DNA of 64,000 nt from Isoetes taiwanensis (taxonomy: Eukaryota > Streptophyta > Lycopodiopsida > Isoetales > Isoetaceae). The notes beneath the pieces are model-generated. The model searched no databases. It had not been told where the DNA came from and saw only the letters and a program-made list of their open reading frames with translations. The stretch lies in NCBI GenBank assembly GCA_021234155.1, contig JAJEKV010000005.1, positions 18,024,089 through 18,088,088 of the forward strand, given 5' to 3'. Position numbers and translations under genes: made by a program. Below, piece by piece: positions 37,557 to 53,845 of this stretch; within the stretch, counting starts at the first letter, position 1, and the number at the start of each line of letters is the position of its first letter.

Positions 37557-40500
37557 AGTCTTTGTACTATGTAGGGCCTGTATGAGTTAGGGACTGTCCA
37601 AATCCAACTAGAAGCCAAATACAAAGATATATCTCTTAGATTCTACTGGATTCTCAAAGATTCTCTTGAGATTTCCATAAATTCCTAAGGTTCTCTTGAT
37701 TTTTTCCATTATTCCTTAAGATCTTGAGATCTCAAGATTTCTCTAGATTCTTCAAGTTTCTATGTAGATCCTTCTATATTCTTCAAGATTCCATCAAGAT
37801 TCCCCTAGGTTCTCAAAGATTCTCTTGTGATTAGATGGATTCTCCAATATTTCTCTTGAGATTCTCCTAGAATCTCAAAGATTCTGAGATTCCCTTAGAT
37901 TCCCATAAATTCTCAGATTTCATAAAATTCTAAGATTCCAAGAAGATTCTTAGAATTCGATCACATTGACTCAAGCGTGGTGAGAATGATGCCAAAACAT
38001 CACTCATTGGAAAGCTCTCGACAAGAGGGATCCAAAGATGTGGGCCTCACCTTAGCCAACCCCTTTGTGCAAGTTACGGGCCTTTGAAGGCCCGTTATGA
38101 AAAAAGGAAGCTTCCCGGAAAGTGCATTTGTAAAACGCTTTTTTGCCACCTCATTACTTTTTATTTATGATGGTTCCACCTCACCTCCTTTAATATAAAA
38201 CTTACAATTTAATTAAAAATAATGGTTAGGATTTTTTCCTTCCCTTTTGGTCTAACGACTAAAGATTGGTAACACCAAAACCACCCTATGAAGGATTGTG
38301 TGAAGCCAACCACACCAAAACATATATCGATTGTGAAAGATTCCCCTAGATTTTTTTATGATTCTCTGAGGAGATTTTTCTAGATTTTGAAAACTATTTC
38401 AAGATTAGCATACATTCCTCAAGATTCTATGTAGATTTCCTAGATTCATTCAATATTGATAAAGATTCACCTAGATTCCCCTATATTATCCGAAGATTTT
38501 ATGAATATTCCTTGGATTCCCCCAAATTCTCAAAGATTTTCTAAGATTCCCATAGATTCCCATAGATTCTATTGAGATTGTCCTAGATTCCCAAAGATTG
38601 TCTCAAGATTCGCCTAGACTCCCCAGGATTCTATGCAGATTCTCTTGGATCCCTTTAGATTCTATGAAGATTCTTTTAAGTTCTATAAGATTTCATCAAG
38701 ATTCCCCTAGATTCTTAAAGATTCCTTTAGATCATATAAAGATTCCTTTAGATTCCATCAAGATTCCATCTAGATTCCCCTAGATTCTCAAAGATTCTCT
38801 CAAGATTCACATGTACTTCTCAAGATTCTATGTAGACACTCGTAGATTCTCTAAGGTTCTATCAATATTCTGGATTCTCAAATATTCTATGAAGATTCCC
38901 CAGATTCCCATAAATTCTTCGAGATTCCCAAAGATGCCCCAAGATTTCCCATGATTCTATGTAAATTCTCTTGGATTCCCTTGGCTTATATAAAGATTCC
39001 TTTAGGTTCTCCATGATTTCATCAAGATTCTCCTAGATTTCTAAAGATTTTATGAAGATTCCTTTAGATCATAGAAAGATTCTCTTAGGTTCTCCAAGAT
39101 TCCATGAAGATTCTCCTAGATTCTCTCAAGATTCACATAGTTTTCTCAAGATTCTATGTATATTTTCCTAGATTCTCTAAGATTCTATCAAGATTCCCCT
39201 AAATTATCAAATATTTCTATGAAGATTCCCTAGGTTCCCAAAAATTCTCTCGAGACTCCCCTACATTCCTAAAGCCTCAAGATTCCCCATGGTTCTATAT
39301 AGATTATCTTGGATTCCCATAGATTCTATAAAGATTCCATCAAGATTCCCTTAAATTCCAAAAGATTCTATATAGATTCCTCTAGATTCTCCATGATTTC
39401 ATCAAGATTCCCCAAGATTTCCAAAGATTTTATGAAGATTCTTTTAGATTCCCCTAGATTCTATGAAGATTCCTTTAGGTTCTCCAAGATTTCATCAAGA
39501 TTTCCAGGGATTCCCTCGATTATTGAAGATTTTATGAAGATTCCTTTAGATCATATGTAGATTCCCTTATGCTCTCCAAGATTTTATCAAGATTCCCCTA
39601 GAATCTCAAAGATCCCATCAAGATTCCCAAATATTCTCTCAAGATTCATATAAATTCCCCAAGATTCTATGTAGATTCTCCTAGATTCTCTAAGATCCTA
39701 AGAAGATTCCCCTAGATTCTCAAATATTCTATGAAGATTCCTTAGATATCCTTACATCCTCGAAATTCCCTAGATTCCTAGAGATTGCCCCAAGATTCAC
39801 CTAGATTTTCTATGATTCTTTGTATAGTCTTTTTGATTCCCTTAGATTCTATGAAGATTCCTCTAGTTTCTCAAAAGATTTCATCAAGATTCCCTGGATT
39901 CCTAAAGATTTTATTGAGATTCCTTTAGATTCCCTTAGATACTATGAAGATTGAGATTCCATCAAGATTCTCATAGAATCTAAAAGATTATATCGAGATT
40001 CCCTAGATTTTTAAAAATTCTATGTAGGTTCTCCTAGATTCTCTAAGATACTATCAAGGTTCACCTAGATTCTCAAATATTCTATGAAGATTCCCTAGGT
40101 TTCCACAAATTCTCTCGAGATTCCCATGGATCATCCCAAGAATTCATCTAGATTCCCCGCAATTCTATGTAGATTCCCTTAGATCCTATGAAGATTTCCT
40201 TGGGTTCTCTAAGAACTCATCAAGATTCCCCTAGATTCTTAAAGATTCCATCGAGATTCCTTACATTAGAAATATTCTCAAGGGATTCATATAGATTCCC
40301 CGATTTTATCTAGATTCTCCTAGATTCTCTAAGATGCTATGAAAATTCTTATAGATCCTCTTGAGGTTCCCATAGTCCCCAAGATTCTTGAGATTCCCTA
40401 AATTCCCAAAGACTATTCCAAGATTCCTCTACATTCCCCAAGATTCTATGTAGATTCTCTTAGCTTCCCTGAGATGTTATGAGGATTCCTCTAGATTCCT

Positions 40501-41165
40501 AAAGATTCTTCCAAGAATCCTAAAGATTCTCTTAAGATTCTTCAGATTCCCTAAAGTTTTGATGAGATTCCTCTAGATTCCTAAAGATCCCATAAAGATT
40601 CCCCTAGATTCCCTTAAATTACCATAGATTTCGTAGTTCTAAGAAGATTCTTAGAATCTGATCACGTTGGCTCCAACTGCAACGGAATAGTGCCAAAGCA
40701 CCAGTCATTGAAAAGCTCTCGACGAGAGGGATCCAATGGCGCAAGCCCCACCTTCATCCGACCTCTGTACTGCAAGTTACGCGCCCTTTGAATGCGATTA
40801 AAAAATAGAAGCTTCTTGGAAAGTGCATTCATAAATGCCTTGCCACCTCACTAACTTTTTATTAATGAGAGTGCCACCTCACCTCTTTAAAAAAATATAT
40901 ATCAATTTAATATAAAAAGTTAAGGGCTAGGATTTATCCTCACCCTTTGATCTAACGGTTACAATCTCCTGCACCAAATCCACTTTTTGGCACCTTCCTT
41001 GCACCTTCCTAACAAAATTTAAGGGCTAGGATCTCTTCTCCCCTTTTGATCCAATGGCTTGGGGATGTGGTGCATGCCCCCATGCATGCCCCCCATGGAG
41101 ATCCAGTGGCTCTATGTTCGCCACCTCACCTATTTTCAAACGAACGGCCTAGATCGATTTGAATA
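37555..41165 (-). mobile_element. Two reverse-oriented type-1 arms in series
   Basis: 37620-37960 is a short 'agattct' array, closed by a decayed end domain at 37965-38325 ('gatcacattg', 'aaagctctcgacaagaggga', 'tgccacctcatta'). A second, longer array (38326-40655) follows and is closed by a full end domain at 40656-41165 ('gatcacgttggctcc', 'gctctcgacgagagggatcc', 'cttgcaccttcct', 'gccacctcacc'). Either one arm was inserted into or beside another, or the array was extended by unequal exchange. No protein-coding sequence is present. Confidence 0.8.
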
Positions 41166-41204
41166 TATAGATATCTATTCCATGGGGGCATCCAAAGTAA
41201 TTTT

Positions 41205-41260
41205 ATATATATTATGATATATATATATATATATCAGTTATATATATAAAGGTATATCAT
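41205..41260. repeat. Element tips meeting at (TA)n
   Basis: 'tatgatatatatatatatat' followed by 'atcagttatatatataaagg' and 'tatatcat'. The last part is the same tip that starts the arm at 35556 and, inverted, ends the element at 52970-53000. Confidence 0.8.
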
Positions 41261-42601
41261 GAAACTTTTCTATATAATATGTTTGATTCATACATGCCGG
41301 GATGTCCGTCCGGTTTAAGGTGGACTCCCGGTGAGGTGGCGACATGGGGCCATCCATTCCTTATGGCATGCATGGAGGCATGCATGGGTCATGCATGGGG
41401 CATGCACCACATCGGGACCAGTTGGATCAAAGGGGAGGATAAATCCTAGCCCTTGATTTTTGTGAGGAAGGTGCAAGGAAGGGTCCTTAAAGTGACTTTT
41501 GGTGTAGATCTTAACCGTTAGATCAAAGGTGAGCATAAATCCTAGCCATTAACTTTTTAATATTAAATTGATTTTTTTAAAAGGAGGTGAGGTGTCACCC
41601 TCATTAATAAAAGATGTCACCCTCATTAATAAAAAAAAAAGTGATGAGGTGGCAAAAATATTTATGATTAGACTTTCTAGGAAGCTTCCTTTTGTTTAAT
41701 GCGCTTCAAAGCCACGCCATTAGCTTGCGGTAGAAATTCGGATGAAGGTGGGACCCCGCCATTGGATTCTCTCACGAGAGCTTTCAATGAGTGGTACTTA
41801 GACACTATTTCGATTGATTTGTAGCCAACGTGATCAACACTAAGAATCTTTTGGAATATTAGAATTTTTCTGAAATTCATAGTAATTTATAGGAATGGGG
41901 AATCGTCGAGGAGGTCTTAGAGAATCTAGAGGAATTCCAAGAGAATCTTAGGGAATCTAAAGGGAATCCATAGGAATCTGAGGGGATCTAAAGGAATCTT
42001 CATAAATACATAGAGAATCTAGAGGAATCTTGATGCAATCTTGGAGAATCTAGAGTAATCTTTATAGAATCTATGGGAATCTCAAGAGAATCTTTGGGAA
42101 TCAAGGGAATCTCAAGAGAACCTTTGGAAAATCAAAGGGAGCCTATAGAAATCACGAGAGAATCTTTGGGAAATTAGGGGAATCCTAAGGGAATCTTCAT
42201 AGAACCTTTAAAAATCTAGAGGAATCTTGATGGAATCATGTAAAGTCTTTATAGGATCTTAGAGAATCTAGATGAATCTTAAGAGAATCTTTAGGAATCT
42301 AAGGGAATCTTTCTAAAGGCTTGAGAATCTAGTGAAATCATGATAGAATCTTGGAGAATCATGGAGAATTTTCCTATAATCTAAAGGAATCTAGGAGAAT
42401 CTTCATCAAATCTTGGAGAATTCAATAGAACTACATAAAATCTTAGGGAATCTAGAGGGAATCTTGGGGAATCTTGGGAAATATCAAGAGAACTTCTCTG
42501 AATCTAGGGAAATATAAGGAAATTTAGAGGAATCTTCATTGAATGACTTTGCATTGGCTTCCAAATTGAATTTGTGGGATTCCCTCATAGTAGAACCACT
42601 T
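41261..42601 (+). mobile_element. Type-1 left arm, 'agaatct' array
   Basis: End domain 41261-41845 nearly repeats 35590-36140 ('cggtgaggtggcgaca', 'ggtgcaaggaagggtcc', 'ggaggtgaggtgtcaccctc' with an extra copy of the last phrase at 41610). The array runs 41860-42540 and shares a long stretch with 36590-36700. It ends 'ttccctcatagtagaaccac' and (TA)n, after which an unrelated 3-kb unit begins instead of an opposing arm. Confidence 0.8.
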
Positions 42602-45600
42602 GTATATATATATATATATTACATATATATATAAATTGGTACATCTCAGTTGTACTTTCATAGCCTAGAATAGTGGGAAGTTCCCCAGCTCCACTTCTGA
42701 TATGGGTGGGAAGCTCCTTATGCTAGTTGCCAGTGGCCACTGCCTAAGCATAAGCCCACTATCTGGGTTGCTTTATTCTAAAAAAGACGGGCTCAAAGTT
42801 TTTGACCTAAAAAAAAATTTGTCTGTTGTACAAATGCCATGCCCAATATTTTGTGGTTTGCACTTGGTTGCCAAATGGCATATGGTAACAAGCGGATGTA
42901 ATATCAATTGTATTGTTATAGTGAGCTCAGGGTGACCCATGAGGTCAAAATTTTCCCTTAAGCAAATTTAATACTTGAATATAGGTGGGCAAACTATGGT
43001 TGTTATTTAGGGCTTGATTATTCACTTATGTGGAGCCAAAGATGGCCCCTGGCATTACGGGATGTGCCCTTGCTAAATGAAATTTTGTCTACATTTGCCT
43101 CACACATATTGCCTTACAAAGGTGGGTAGTGTTGTTGATACATAATAAGCTTCAGTTGGGATTTGATTTTCAACAAGGCAGTCACATGTTGGGTGTATCG
43201 CCTTTGCCTTGCTTGTGGCACCAAGAATATCATGTTGTGGCAATATGGGTAATACCATAATATGGAAAATACCTCAATAACATTCTATCTTGGGTAAGAC
43301 ATTTTCATGGAGAAAAAATATTGTAGTACGGTACACTATATGAAAAAAACATGTTGGATGGGGTGTTGCTAAATTTGTTCCCATTCTTGAAATTATGGAG
43401 GATGGTTTGAAGCAACCATTGTTTTGTTTTGGATGTTTTTTACTCTAACATACGTGCTACCTTTACATGGGAGCATATGTTAAAAATATGGGAAGTTAGG
43501 CTAGATGTGGATTTCAAATAATATTTTTTGTTTTGAAATGAGCCACTTGGGTTTCTTTGCATGCATGCAAGTGCATGCAATGCATGCGTGCAATACTTTT
43601 GTAAAAGTAAAAAGAAAAAAGAAAAAATGTTTCTTATCTACATGGGGTCTTTTTAGCCCACGTTTCCTTATAATGGACCAATATAATACCATGGCAAGGT
43701 ATGTATGAAAAGTAATGTATTTTGTATTTTGGTAAAATACCAAAAATTGGATTTTGAGAAATGGACGTCTCATTTTCCTACAAAGATTAGGGCCAATATC
43801 GTGGCAGTTCTGATAGCGCCAAAATGGCCGCCCATAAGGGCAAAACGGATCGTTGATGGGTGGCGGATATCCAGTTCTGGGTTTTCGGATGTAGCATAGC
43901 GGATATGGTAAAGCCGTCCATGATTTTGCCTGAGCGGCGAAAAGCCATGGGCTGCATTTCGGCATGTGTAGTGGCGAAAGAAGCAGCTCAAAATTTTGTT
44001 GATGATGCGTGCCTACTCGAATCTGACTTTGCGGATCAACCGAGTTACCCCTTTGCTTAAACTGCGGATCACGCATACAATGATGGATCTACGTGCGGTT
44101 ATATAAACATGGAACAAAAAGGTATTTTGCATTGTTATGTATAAAATTTGTCATTACCTTATTTAATGATTACTTGATGATGATAGGGTGCTCGATTGGC
44201 GGACCCAAATAAATGTTGTTCATTGAGAGCTGGCTCTCATATTTTTACATTATAAATGCTTTCGAGTTTGTGCTCTTGAAAATGGAAAGAGCCGCCAAAA
44301 GAATGGATCGAAATTGGAGCTAGGCAAATCGGTTTGTAATCTTCTTTGAATATTTGGAATGAATTGTTTATTGGTGCCACTTCTATGCGACACCATGGTT
44401 TGCAAAGGAAGTTCCACCATGCATACAAAGGAAATTTTATGACACAAATCGATGGCCTACTCTATCGATTCACAATATTTGGTTATGGATTTGGAGCTTT
44501 TTCAGTCTGCGAATATCGAGGTTAGAAATGCATGATAGATCAAAGCGGTATCATTCGGGTTTGACATATTCTATGTGAATGATATGATCTTTCTATGATT
44601 ATGGTATGATCTTTCTATGACTATGTTACGCTTATGACCACAAGTGGAATTATTATCGATTGTGAACTTGGAAAATGCTTAAATATTTTATGCTTTGTTT
44701 CTAAGATCATGATCTTTGGCTATATATTATTATGGCAATCCGGCAAATGTAGACCATATGGGCATGCTTGGTATAGATTTCTTGGTTGTACATGCCTTGA
44801 AAAAGCGCCACATGCATTTAACTACAATTTTGTGATGATTGTGAATGCTCCACATGAATTAATTTTGTTATAGGTTTACATGAACATAGTTCATTAGAAC
44901 TACTATTCGAGTTCTTTCTTTCTTTCTGTTAAATGTAGCTGCGAGGGGCAAAAGGATACAATTGGTGATCGGGTGATGGTGAGAGACCCAATGTACCTTT
45001 GGCCCTTACATCGTTCTGGGATTCTTGCTAACGTTTGCATGATTGGCTGCAGTGCGGGTCTCTCCTCAATTGTCTCTTCTTTTTGCTAGCATGGTTGCCG
45101 TTAACATGGAAGTCTATGGAATAACCAAGAACAATTGTAGCGTATCTTTGCGTCTACACTTTTCTGATTATTGTTTTTGGTATACACAATTAATTCATTA
45201 AGTATTCTACTTTGCATTTTAATTGCTTAGTTTTATGATACTTCTTAAAACTTTGTCGCTACTACTTTGCATTGAGAAGCGTGGTTTTGGGACTTGAAAT
45301 CAGTCTTCTCTGGGTGTGACTTTAAGTGTTAAGTGGTTAGATTAATTTTATGACAAGTAAGATTACTTTGAATTGCGGGTATTTTGCAACTACTTTTCAT
45401 TAAGAATACATGGTTTTGGGGCTTGAGAAATCAGTCCTCTACTAGGTAGCCTTAATGGTTAGTTGTTATGTTCTAGTTTATAACAACTAAAATTAAAATA
45501 GTACCAGGATCTGTGGGATGGGCCTGGGTAACGCCAGGACAGACCTTCTCAAGCTCTAGCGAGGTGCTAGTGTTTGGAGTAATAGTGTTTGCTAGATTAG

Positions 45601-45622
45601 ATCCTAGTAAATAGCTAGTATA
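42602..45622 (+). repeat. 3.0-kb unit, copy 1
   Basis: The same unit recurs at 46413-49411. Both start at a TA tract followed by 'tatatataaattgg' and 'gtactttcatagcctagaat', and end 'ttagatcctagtaaatagct' with 'agtatata'. Inside, 42700-42935 translates to 'GLLYSKKDGLKVFDLKKN' and 'VVQMPCPIF', faintly like the C-terminal part of plant F-box/kelch proteins. I do not trust this as an identification. No transposase, reverse transcriptase or capsid motif was found. Confidence 0.75.
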
Positions 45623-46412
45623 TATACTGAAACTTCTGTTTTTCTGTTCTAGGACAGATAACCCAACCCCCCCTGGTAATACTAATACTAATACTAACGC
45701 TCTGCTTCTTTACAATAACATTTCTACAGACACGGTAATTTAATATAACTTATAGTCCTCAATTCTTGCTCGCTTGGTTTAGGGTCAATAGCTTGGCTCT
45801 CATTAAGGGGGTGGAATTTGAGACTTTAAGTATCCATAGAATTATTTACTTATAATCCGTGAATTATGCTTGATGTTATTTTGCTAGTCACTCTTTGAAC
45901 TAACAAGAGTTCATCTATTACAGAATCTCAAAAATGTTTCCAAACCATGCTACATTGGTGAGTTTTGGATTTTTAAGTTCAAGAATTCCTGGATACTACT
46001 TTTATCCTGGATTGTATGATCTATCGCTTCAAACATGGAAGCCAGACATTGTATCGCATGCTACATTGGTGAGTTTTTTGTTTTTTTAATTCAAGGATTC
46101 CTGGATACTACTTTAATCCTGGATTGTATGATCTGCCACTTCAAACATGGAAGCCATACATTGTATCATATTTTGTTGCTGCCTAAAACATAAGGCATGC
46201 ACATACAAAAATTCATAGTGAAGGATCTTTACTGAAGAGGTCCTCACAAGGCTATACTAAATATGCGGTTGTGCCTCACTATCATCTGGGCAAAATACAG
46301 GTAGAACAGGGTCCTAGCAGCATAAGCTAGGTACCTTGCGCTACCTAGCACAGAATAATTATGCTGATTGTTAACACATAAATTGTTCTACCTGCGGTTG
46401 GAGGTAGGTTTC
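45623..46412. repeat. Spacer between the 3.0-kb copies, with a 112-bp tandem repeat
   Basis: About 45947-46058 and 46059-46170 are tandem copies ('catgctacattggtgagttt', 'ttcctggatactactttta', 'tcaaacatggaagcca'). There is also a short (ATACTA)n run near 45682. No gene is seen. Confidence 0.75.
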
Positions 46413-49411
46413 TATATATATATATATACATATATATATAAATTGGCTGTCTCAGGGCTGTACTTTCATAGCCTAGAATAGTGGGAAGTTCCCCAGCTCC
46501 ACTTCTGATATGGGTGGGAAGCTCCTTATGCTAGTTGCCAGTGGCCACTGCCTAAGCATAAGCCCACTATCTGGGTTGCTTTATTCTAAAAAAGACGGGC
46601 TCAAAGTTTTCCCAGCCTAAAAAAATTTGTGCTGTTGTACAAATGCCACGCCCAATATTTTGTGGTTTGCACTTGGTTGCCAAATGGCATATGGTAACAA
46701 ACGGATGTAATATCCAATTGTATTGTTATAGTGAGCTCAGGGTGACCCATGAGGTCAAAATTTTCCCTTAAGCAAATTTAATACTTGAATATAGGTGGGC
46801 AAACTATGGTTGTTATTTAGGGCTTGATTATTCACTTATGTGGAGCCAAAGATATTCTGGCATTAACAGGATGTGCCCTTGCTAAATGAGGCTGTCTACA
46901 TTTGCCTCACACATATTGCCTTACAAAGGTGGGTAGTGTTGTTGATACATAATAAGCTTCAGTTGGGATTTGATTTTCAACAAGGCAGTCACATGTTGGG
47001 TGTATCGCCTTTGCCTTGCTTGTGGCACCAAGAATATCATGTTGTGGCAATATGGGTAATACCATAATATGGAAAATACCTCAATAACATTCTATCTTGG
47101 GTAAGACATTTTCATGGAGAAAAAATATTGTAGTACGGTACACTATATGAAAAAACATGTTGGATGGGAGTGTTGCTAAATTTGTTCCCATTCTTGAAAT
47201 TATGGAGGATGGTTTGAAGCAACCATTGTTTTGTTTTGGATGTTTTTTACTCTAACATACGTGCTACCTTTACATGGGAGCATATGTTAAAAATATGGGA
47301 AGTTAGGCTAGATGTGGATTTCAAATAATATTTTTTGTTTTGAAATGAGCCACTTGGGTTTCTTTGCATGCATGCAAGTGCATGCAATGCATCGATGCAA
47401 TACTTTTGTAAAAAGTAAAAAGAAAAAGAAAAATGTTTCTTATCTACATGGGGTCTTTTTAGCCCACGTTTCCTTATAATGGACCAATATAATACCATGG
47501 CAAGGTATGTATGAAAAGTAATGTATTTTGTATTTTGGTAAAATACCAAAAATTGGATTTTGAGAAATGGACGTCTCATTTTCCTACAAAGATTAGGGCC
47601 AAATATCGTGGCGATTCGATAAGCGCCAAAATGGCGCCCATAAGGGCAAAACGGATCGTTGATGGGTGGCGGATATCGGTTACGGGTTTTCGGATGTAGC
47701 ATAGCCCGGATATGGCCGTCCATGACACCTTTGGTAGAAAAAGCCATGGGCTGCATTTTCGGCATGTGTAATGGCGAAAAAGCGGCTCAAAATTTTGTTG
47801 ATGATCTGTGCCTACTCGAATACAGCTTTGCCAGATCAACTTCGAGTTACCCCTTTGCTTAAACCTGCAGATCTGCATACAATGATGGATCTCTGTGCAG
47901 TTATATAAACATGGAACAAAAAGGTATTTTGCATTGTTATGTATAAGCTGTCATTACCTTATTTAATGATTACTTGATGATGATAGGGTGCTCGATTGGG
48001 ACCCAAATAAATGTTGTTCATTTGAAGCTGGCTCTCATATTTTACATTATAAATGCTTTCGAGTTTGTGCTCTTGAAAATGGAAAGAGCATAAAGAATGG
48101 ATCGAAATTGGAGCTAGGCAAATCGGTTTGTAATCTTCTTTGAATATTTGGAATGAATTGTTTATTGGTGCCACTTCTATGCGGCACCATGGTTTTGCAA
48201 GGGAAGTTCCACCATGCATACAAGGAAATTTTATGACACAAATCGATGGCCTACTCTATCGATTCACAATGACTGGTTATGGATTTGGAGCTTTTCCAGG
48301 TCTGCGAATATCAGGTTAGAAATGCATGATAGATCAAACAGTATCATTCAGGTTTGACATATTCTATGTGAATGATATGATCTTTCTATGATTATGGTAT
48401 GATCTTTCTATGACTATGTTCTGCTTATGACCACAAGTGGAATTATTATCGATTGTGAACTTGGAAAATGCTTAAATATTTTATGCTTTGTTTCTAAGAT
48501 CATGATGCTGGCTATATATTATTATGGCAATCCAGCAAATGTAGACCATATGGGCATGCTTGGTATAGATTTCTTGGTTGTACATGCCTTGAAAAACTGC
48601 CACATGCATTTAACTACAATTTTGTGATGATTGTGAATGCTCCACATGAATTAATTTTGTTATAGGTTTACATGAACATAGTTCATTAGAACTACTATTC
48701 CAGTTCTTTCTTTCTTTCCTGTTAAATGTAACTGCAGGGCAAAAGGATACAATTGGTGATCAGTGATAAAGCGAGAGACCCAATGTACCTTTGGCCCTTG
48801 CATCGTTAAGGGATTCTTGCTAACGTTTGCATGATTGGGCTGCAGTGCGGGTCTCTCCTCAATTGTCTCTTCTTTTTGCTAGCATGGTTGCGGTTAACAT
48901 GGAAGTCTATGGAATAACCAAGAACAATTGTAGCGTGTCTTTGTCGTCTACACTTCTGATTATTGTTTTTGGTATACACAATTAATTCATTAAGTATTCT
49001 ACTTTGCATTTTAATTGCTTAGTTTTATGATACTTCTTAAAACTTTGTCGCTACTACTTTGCATTGAGGAAGCGTGGTTTTGGGACTTGAGAAATCAGTC
49101 TTCTACCGTGTGACTTTAAGTGTTAAGTGGTTAGATTAATTTTATGACAAGTAAGATTACTTTGAATTGCGGGTATTTTGCAACTACTTTTCATTAAGAA
49201 TACATGGTTTTGGGGCTTGAGAAATCAGTCCTCTACTAGGTAGCCTTAATGGTTAGTTGTTATGTTCTAGTTTATAACAACTAAAATTAAAATAGTACCA
49301 GGATCTGTGGGATGGGCCTGGGTAACGCCAGGACAGACCTTCTCAAGCTCTAGCGAGGTGCTAGTGTTTGGAGTAATAGTGTTTGCTAGATTAGATCCTA
49401 GTAAATAGCTA
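46413..49411 (+). repeat. 3.0-kb unit, copy 2
   Basis: Direct copy of 42602-45622. Differences cluster at CAG/CTG words: 'gatctctgtgcag' at 47889 against 'gatctacgtgcgg' at 44089, and 'tatgttctgctta' near 48416 against 'tatgttacgctta' near 44622. Its 3' end runs straight into a (TA)n tract at 49412. Confidence 0.85.
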
Positions 49412-53000
<3,589 letters not shown>

Positions 53001-53845
53001 TATATATATATCAAATTAACCCGGGGTTGTGTACAAATTAAGTAAGATAAGGTTCAGGAACTAATCCTATGCTATATAGTTTAGAGCTACTGGAACCAGT
53101 AGTGTAATAGGTGTTCTTAGTGTGTAATGGTCTAATATGGAATCGAAGGTTGGTATCTATGCTAGGAAATTTAATTTCATGACTCAGCATACTCTATGGA
53201 GTTTACACAGTCTAAGTCACCATGATCTCAAGATAAGGGTAGGCAGCATAGGATGTCTGGCTTTCTAAAATATTAACCTAAATATTAGCATGCCAATGGT
53301 ATAGTGGGCAAATAATCTTGTGGCATGGATTGTCCACATCATAAATTATGAGGCCAAACATATCAAGGGGTTTGACTATAGGTCGTATTAATGGTGCTAA
53401 CACTTGGCCAATAACTTGTAACATTTAATCTTTATTTTAGGGTCACGATATGGAGGTAATAACCTAGGGTAACTTTAGGGTTACTCAGAAATGGCAAGAG
53501 TTAGGTTTACAGGGTGGAGATTCCGGCACTCCGGTGCATCATTGCCGCAGGGATCTGTACTATGGCAAAGGATACAGGCAGTAAACGGAGTCATGACAGG
53601 GATTTGCGCTCCATATGGTAAGGGTAATGTCTCCAAGTCTAGAATGGACTAGATTTAGCACTCCCTCACCCTAATGCAGGAAAAACATGAAGAATCAAAA
53701 GCTGAGATAAAGTTAGCAGTAAAATTCCGGATGGGGAGCAGGGATAGGCCTGGTTGGTCCAAGGCTACGATCTATATAAACTGCTGCAAGGGTTGTAGCA
53801 GACCAGTTTGTCTGCTATTAGTTGAAGCTGGTGGTAGCGCCTCTG
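53001..53845. other. Upstream of the unknown gene
   Basis: No repeat or coding motif recognised. CAG/CTG words are frequent and intact. It would contain the promoter and 5' UTR of the gene that follows. An overlapping open frame at 53674-53955 in another frame is not supported. Confidence 0.4.

Noticed and set aside
38598-39560. Open frames encoding repeated IPLDSIKI/RFHQDS peptides
   Set aside because: They are translations of the degenerate 'agattct' array. The frame is interrupted often and nothing suggests selection on protein.
43501-44076. 191-codon minus-strand open frame, with a partner at 47247-47765
   Set aside because: The two copies of the 3-kb unit diverge by frameshifts within it, there is no known motif, and the composition looks like chance.
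42602-49411. LTR retrotransposon with 3-kb LTRs
   Set aside because: There are no TG..CA ends, primer-binding site, polypurine tract or gag/pol in the 0.8-kb spacer. A derivative cannot be fully excluded.
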